In this document: one piece after another, positions 15,813 through 18,259 of the stretch
Layout of the letters: each line of letters begins with the position of its first letter
How positions within the stretch are numbered: the stretch's first letter is position 1
NCBI GenBank assembly: GCA_004554555.1
Contig: SFLN01000026.1
Location: forward strand, 1-18,259
Direction: 5' to 3'
From: [Eubacterium] saphenum
Lineage (GTDB): Bacteria > Bacillota > Clostridia > Oscillospirales > Ruminococcaceae
Length of the DNA: 18,259 nt
Notes under the pieces: model-generated
Database searches by the model: none
The model's input: only the letters and a program-made list of their open reading frames with translations
Told to the model about the DNA's origin: nothing
Program-made: the position numbers and the translations under genes

Positions 15813-16369
15813 TGGTTGCAATTTTAGCCGTACAGGGCGCATTTATCGAGCACGCGCACGCTCTTGAAAAGCTCGGCGTTGAGTACAAATATCTGCGCAA
15901 CAAAGCGGATATCACGCCCGATATCGACAGGCTGATTTTGCCGGGCGGCGAGAGCACAACGCAGCGAAAGCTGCTCAAAGAGCTTGAGATGCTGGAGCCG
16001 CTTAAGGCGCTGATTGAACGCGGCGCGCCGGTTTTGGCAACCTGCGCGGGGTTGATTTTGCTTGCGGAGAAAATTTCGAGCGGTGAAGAGCCTGTTTTCG
16101 GTACTATGCCGATTGAGGTGTGCCGAAACGCCTACGGACGCCAGCTCGGGAGCTTTTCCACGGTTCAGAATATCGGCGAGGTCAAGGACTTCCCGATGCG
16201 GTTTATTCGGGCACCGTTTGTGGAAAAGGTGCTGAGCAACGAGGTTGAGGTGCTCAACGTCACCGATGACAGAATAACGGCAGTCAAGTACAAAAACCAG
16301 CTCGGCTTGGCGTTCCACCCGGAATTGACCGAGGATTTGCGCTTGCATAAAATGTTTATGGATATGTAA
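15812..16369 (+). CDS. pdxT: Pyridoxal 5'-phosphate synthase glutaminase subunit PdxT
   Basis: This 185-residue class I glutamine amidotransferase releases ammonia from glutamine and channels it to PdxS. The catalytic triad is visible: Cys78 in ATCAGL, and His169 and Glu171 in AFHPE. The family signatures LPGGESTT (43-50) and NAYGRQ (106-111) are intact, and the length is typical. It overlaps pdxS by one base, with AGAGGAAAG upstream. It is followed five bases later by an intrinsic terminator. A second copy of its last 23 codons lies downstream at 16465-16533. Confidence 0.96.
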   Translation: MVAILAVQGAFIEHAHALEKLGVEYKYLRNKADITPDIDRLILPGGESTTQRKLLKELEMLEPLKALIERGAPVLATCAGLILLAEKISSGEEPVFGTMPIEVCRNAYGRQLGSFSTVQNIGEVKDFPMRFIRAPFVEKVLSNEVEVLNVTDDRITAVKYKNQLGLAFHPELTEDLRLHKMFMDM

Positions 16370-16452
16370 AAATTCCGCGCGGGAAGCATCTGCGCGGATT
16401 TTTTTCCGAAAACGCGAACCCTCCGACTGAATTTTCCGTGCGGAATTAGGCT
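16292..16452. repeat. Tandem duplication of the pdxT/mntP junction, left unit
   Basis: This unit holds the true pdxT 3' end, its terminator and a decayed copy of the mntP 3' end. It is repeated 164 bases to the right (from 16453). The segment 16301-16380 matches 16465-16544 with only two mismatches. After the terminator the similarity is weaker and needs small gaps. Confidence 0.88.
16374..16405 (+). terminator. pdxST terminator
   Basis: TCCGCGC (16374-16380) pairs with GCGCGGA (16392-16398), with an 11-base loop and seven T's (16399-16405). It starts five bases after the pdxT stop. Confidence 0.85.
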
Positions 16453-16454
16453 AA
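16406..16454 (-). pseudogene. Remnant of the mntP 3' end
   Basis: CCGAAAACGCGAACC (16406-16420), then CTGAATTTT and GAATTAGG, follow the order of 16578-16630 inside mntP, with substitutions and small gaps. The mntP stop region is missing. It has no start and no useful frame. Confidence 0.7.
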
Positions 16455-16464
16455 AAACAATCTA

Positions 16465-16533
16465 CTCGGCTTGGCGTTCCACCCGGAATTGACCGAGGAT
16501 TTACGCTTGCACAAAATGTTTATGGATATGTAA
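16465..16533 (+). pseudogene. Remnant of the pdxT 3' end
   Basis: This copy encodes the last 22 residues of PdxT (LGLAFHPE to MFMDM) and the stop codon. It differs from the real gene at two third-codon positions (TTG to TTA, CAT to CAC), both silent. It has no start, ribosome site or active-site cysteine. Confidence 0.88.
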
Positions 16534-16564
16534 AAATTCCGCGCGGGAAAAGCACCTGCGCGGA
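16531..16564 (-). terminator. mntP terminator
   Basis: On the minus strand, TCCGCGC (16564-16558) and GCGCGGA (16544-16538) form the stem, followed by ATTTTTA (16537-16531). It begins seven bases after the mntP stop. On the plus strand its T-run is broken (TTTTGTTT), so it works best for mntP. Confidence 0.72.
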
Positions 16565-16570
16565 TTTTGT

Positions 16571-17140
16571 TTATTTACCGAAAACGCCGAGCCCCTCCAG
16601 CAGAATTTTGATGCCAAGGAGAATTAGGATAACGCCGCCGACAAATTCAGCTTTTGACTTGTATTTTGTCCCGAAAAGGCTGCCGATTTTGACTCCCGCC
16701 GCCGAGAAAACGAACGTGACGATGCCGATAAAAAGTATCGCGGGAACGATTGCCACATCGAGAAACGCGAAGGTAACTCCGACAGCAAGCGCGTCAATGC
16801 TGGTTGCAATCGCGAGAAGAAGCATTGCCTTGAATTTCATCGAAGCGCCGCCGCCATCGTCCTCGTCCTTGCTGAGCGCCTCTTTAATCATATTTCCGCC
16901 GATTATCGCCAGCAGCGCGAACGCAATCCAGTGCGAAAAATTCGACACGAAATCTGAGAAACCTCTGCCGAGGAAGTACCCGATAAGCGGCATAAGCGCC
17001 TGAAAACCGCCGAACCACGCGCCCGCGATAACCATGTGCTTCCACTTGATTTTGCCGAGGGAAAGTCCCTTGCAGATTGACACGGCGAACGCGTCCATCG
17101 ACAGTCCGACCGCCAGAATAAAAAGTTCGATAATGCTCAA
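16571..17140 (-). CDS. mntP: Manganese efflux pump MntP
   Basis: This 189-residue inner-membrane protein exports excess Mn2+. It has six likely membrane helices in two similar halves. Each half has the family signature: LSMDAFAVSICKG (13-25, Asp16) and TSIDALAVGV (113-122, Asp116). These acidic residues lie in the membrane and are needed for transport in the family. The halves are joined by a charged loop (about 91-99, KDEDDGGGA). The start is a TTG at 17140-17138, with GAAAGGA (17156-17150) nine bases upstream. No in-frame ATG fits. It is preceded by a Mn2+ riboswitch and is convergent with pdxT. Length is normal for the family. Confidence 0.95.
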   Translation of the reverse strand: MSIIELFILAVGLSMDAFAVSICKGLSLGKIKWKHMVIAGAWFGGFQALMPLIGYFLGRGFSDFVSNFSHWIAFALLAIIGGNMIKEALSKDEDDGGGASMKFKAMLLLAIATSIDALAVGVTFAFLDVAIVPAILFIGIVTFVFSAAGVKIGSLFGTKYKSKAEFVGGVILILLGIKILLEGLGVFGK

Positions 17141-17141
17141 A

Positions 17142-17172
17142 TTTATCCGTCCTTTCGTTGTCTGCGGATAAA
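17142..17172 (-). promoter_or_regulatory. Hairpin enclosing the mntP ribosome site
   Basis: On the minus strand, TTTATCCG and CGGATAAA (eight perfect pairs, 17172-17165 with 17149-17142) enclose a 15-base loop that contains GAAAGGA, the mntP ribosome site. The hairpin ends one base before the TTG start, so it could restrict ribosome binding. Confidence 0.5.
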
Positions 17173-17210
17173 AAAAGACCCGCAGACAGTTTTACACCGT
17201 CTGTGAGTCT
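17170..17210 (-). terminator. Riboswitch-controlled terminator upstream of mntP
   Basis: On the minus strand, AGACTCACAGAC (17210-17199) pairs with GTCTGCGGGTCT (17187-17176), 11 of 12 positions including one G-U, followed by seven T's (17176-17170). It follows the aptamer directly and precedes the mntP ribosome site, the expected place for an attenuator. Confidence 0.85.
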
Positions 17211-17218
17211 TGTCGTTA

Positions 17219-17312
17219 AAGCAAATTGCTCGTAAACATTACCGGGCGTTACGCCATTATGTCGATAAGTGCCGCGGATATCCCGCCGACTACTCCCCCA
17301 TAGAGATTGCTT
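17219..17312 (-). ncRNA. yybP-ykoY manganese riboswitch aptamer
   Basis: The minus-strand leader of mntP has the hallmark GGGGGAGTAG segment (17299-17290). A closing helix forms between AAGCAA (17312-17307) and TTGCTT (17224-17219), with a GGCGGGATATCCGC hairpin and a GGCGTAACGCC hairpin in between. yybP-ykoY RNAs bind Mn2+ and switch on efflux genes such as mntP, and the linked gene here is exactly that. It is placed directly downstream of a strong promoter and upstream of a terminator. Confidence 0.85.
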
Positions 17313-17314
17313 AT

Positions 17315-17343
17315 ATTTTACCACAGATTGCGGGTTTTGTCAA
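17315..17343 (-). promoter_or_regulatory. Promoter of the riboswitch-mntP transcript
   Basis: On the minus strand, TTGACA (17343-17338), a 17-base spacer and TAAAAT (17320-17315). The transcript should start near 17308-17312, at the first bases of the aptamer. Confidence 0.82.
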
Positions 17344-17373
17344 GCGGTTTTGTTGAATTTTGTCGAAAAAAGT

Positions 17374-18259
17374 TCAAGCGACAATCCGGTAGTTGCTTTT
17401 TGAGGTGAGAATATAGGCGAGAACGTAAACCGCGGAGTAAAGCAAGAAGCAAATGACCGCAACCAGCGCGAGAAATCCCACGTCCATATTGCCGAACAGC
17501 ATCAGCAGCTTTACAATCAGCGGGAACGCAAAAGCTATATGCACGCCGGCGGCGAGAAGCGGCGTGAAGAAAAGTGTGAGCACTTGCGAGTTTATCGACG
17601 AGCGGATTTCGGCTTTTGTCATACCAACCTTTTGGAGAATTTCAAACCGCGACTTGTCCTCGAAACCCTCGGTAACCTGCTTGTAGTACATTATCAGCAC
17701 CGCCGCCAGTACAAACACGATACAGAACAGCACTCCAAGGAAGAACAGCCCGCTGTACATCGCGAAGACCTCGCTTCGGGTATTGCTAACCGTTTCGTCG
17801 GACATACGGGTTTCTTCGAGATAGAGCTTTCCGTCAATTTCTTTGACACGGTGTTCATCGGCAAATTCATCTGCCTTGTGAAAAGCTTTGCTTTCTATAT
17901 CGTCCATAACTTGGTCGTTACAGTCAAGGTTTGTGCCAAAATAATAGAACATAGACGGCTCATGCGCGTAGTACACTTTTTCGTCCGGCTCAAACTCATT
18001 CATATCAATCTCATCGAGGGTGTGGAAAACTCGCGGACCAACTCTGTAATATGTGTGCTTGTTTTCCAGCCTCCGCTGATACTGCGTTTCAAAGTCCTCG
18101 TCGTTGATAAAAGCATAGCGGTTATGAACAGATTGCGGGTCAGAATAAGCAAGCTCGTTCAGATGGTCTCCGTCCATAACAACAAAATCGTCAACCGTAC
18201 CCACGCACTTCAGATACTCGGTTTTGTTGTTTTTAACTGGAATTATCTCGCCGTTTTCG
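17374..18259 (-). CDS. BceB-type FtsX permease of an ABC transporter, 3' part
   Basis: The frame stays open to the right edge, so the gene starts outside the window. About 295 C-terminal residues are visible. First comes a soluble, charged, probably extracytoplasmic region of about 170 residues, then three membrane segments of an FtsX domain. Its signature is the stretch after the first segment, KQVTEGFEDKSRFEILQKVG followed by MTKAEIRSSI. This layout fits BceB/YtsD-type permeases, which with an ATPase detect or remove cell-wall antibiotics such as bacitracin. The BceA-like ATPase gene would lie upstream, outside the window. A GTG at 18204 is in frame but lacks a ribosome site and is internal. 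The stop is TGA at 17376-17374. I see no clear terminator before the mntP promoter. Confidence 0.85.
   Translation of the reverse strand, partial: ENGEIIPVKNNKTEYLKCVGTVDDFVVMDGDHLNELAYSDPQSVHNRYAFINDEDFETQYQRRLENKHTYYRVGPRVFHTLDEIDMNEFEPDEKVYYAHEPSMFYYFGTNLDCNDQVMDDIESKAFHKADEFADEHRVKEIDGKLYLEETRMSDETVSNTRSEVFAMYSGLFFLGVLFCIVFVLAAVLIMYYKQVTEGFEDKSRFEILQKVGMTKAEIRSSINSQVLTLFFTPLLAAGVHIAFAFPLIVKLLMLFGNMDVGFLALVAVICFLLYSAVYVLAYILTSKSNYRIVA

Larger units (their letters stand above)
16453..16632. repeat. Tandem duplication of the pdxT/mntP junction, right unit
   Basis: This unit holds a copy of the last pdxT codons, a copy of the terminator and the true mntP 3' end. It pairs with the unit at 16292-16452. 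The extra length comes from small deletions in the left unit, including the mntP stop codon. Confidence 0.85.

Noticed and set aside
14832..15842. 336-codon minus-strand frame covering pdxS
   Set aside because: It is antisense to the whole of pdxS, runs through both promoters and has no matching family.
16406..16570. Insertion sequence or small mobile element between pdxT and mntP
   Set aside because: Every part can be matched to the flanking pdxT and mntP ends, so a tandem duplication explains it without a mobile element.

Overview
The window looks like a chromosomal segment from a gut-type Clostridia (Firmicutes), most likely Oscillospiraceae/Ruminococcaceae. The reasons are sigma-A style promoters (TTGACA-N17-TATAAT), AGGAGG-type ribosome sites, short tightly packed operons, intrinsic terminators with long U-runs, a PdxR/PdxS/PdxT vitamin B6 locus, a manganese riboswitch on mntP, and a large secreted PL9-type pectate lyase. 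No tRNA, rRNA, CRISPR array, phage gene or transposase is visible.

Left part (1-9110). A divergent gene begins at the left edge on the minus strand. Facing away from it is a six-gene operon (229-9037), read from one strong promoter (161-189) and closed by one terminator (9063-9107). The products are, in order: a SWIM zinc-finger protein, an all-helical HEAT-like protein, a MoxR-type AAA+ ATPase, a 746-residue protein resembling the DUF5682 family with His/Glu motifs reminiscent of the TraB/EreA/ChaN fold, a protein ending in a SUKH (SMI1/KNR4)-like domain, and a VWA protein with a complete MIDAS. Gaps are from -1 to 12 bases, so the six proteins should be made together. MoxR ATPases usually work with a VWA partner to remodel other proteins. 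This cluster is the best candidate for a poorly described system in the window.

Middle (9110-13500). A single 1374-residue exported multidomain protein carries a PL9 pectate lyase beta-helix with all recognisable catalytic and calcium residues. It ends in a membrane anchor preceded by a sortase-like APRTG motif. Its promoter is flanked and invaded by TCACCAAAT half-sites that look like an operator.

Right part (13500-18259). The regulator gene pdxR diverges from pdxST, and the two promoters share overlapping -10 boxes. pdxT is convergent with mntP, and their junction has been tandemly duplicated. This left small decaying copies of both 3' ends and one terminator for each gene. mntP (Mn2+ exporter) has a TTG start and lies behind a yybP-ykoY Mn2+ riboswitch with a terminator, an alternative hairpin and a hairpin around the ribosome site. 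The window ends inside a BceB-type FtsX permease gene.
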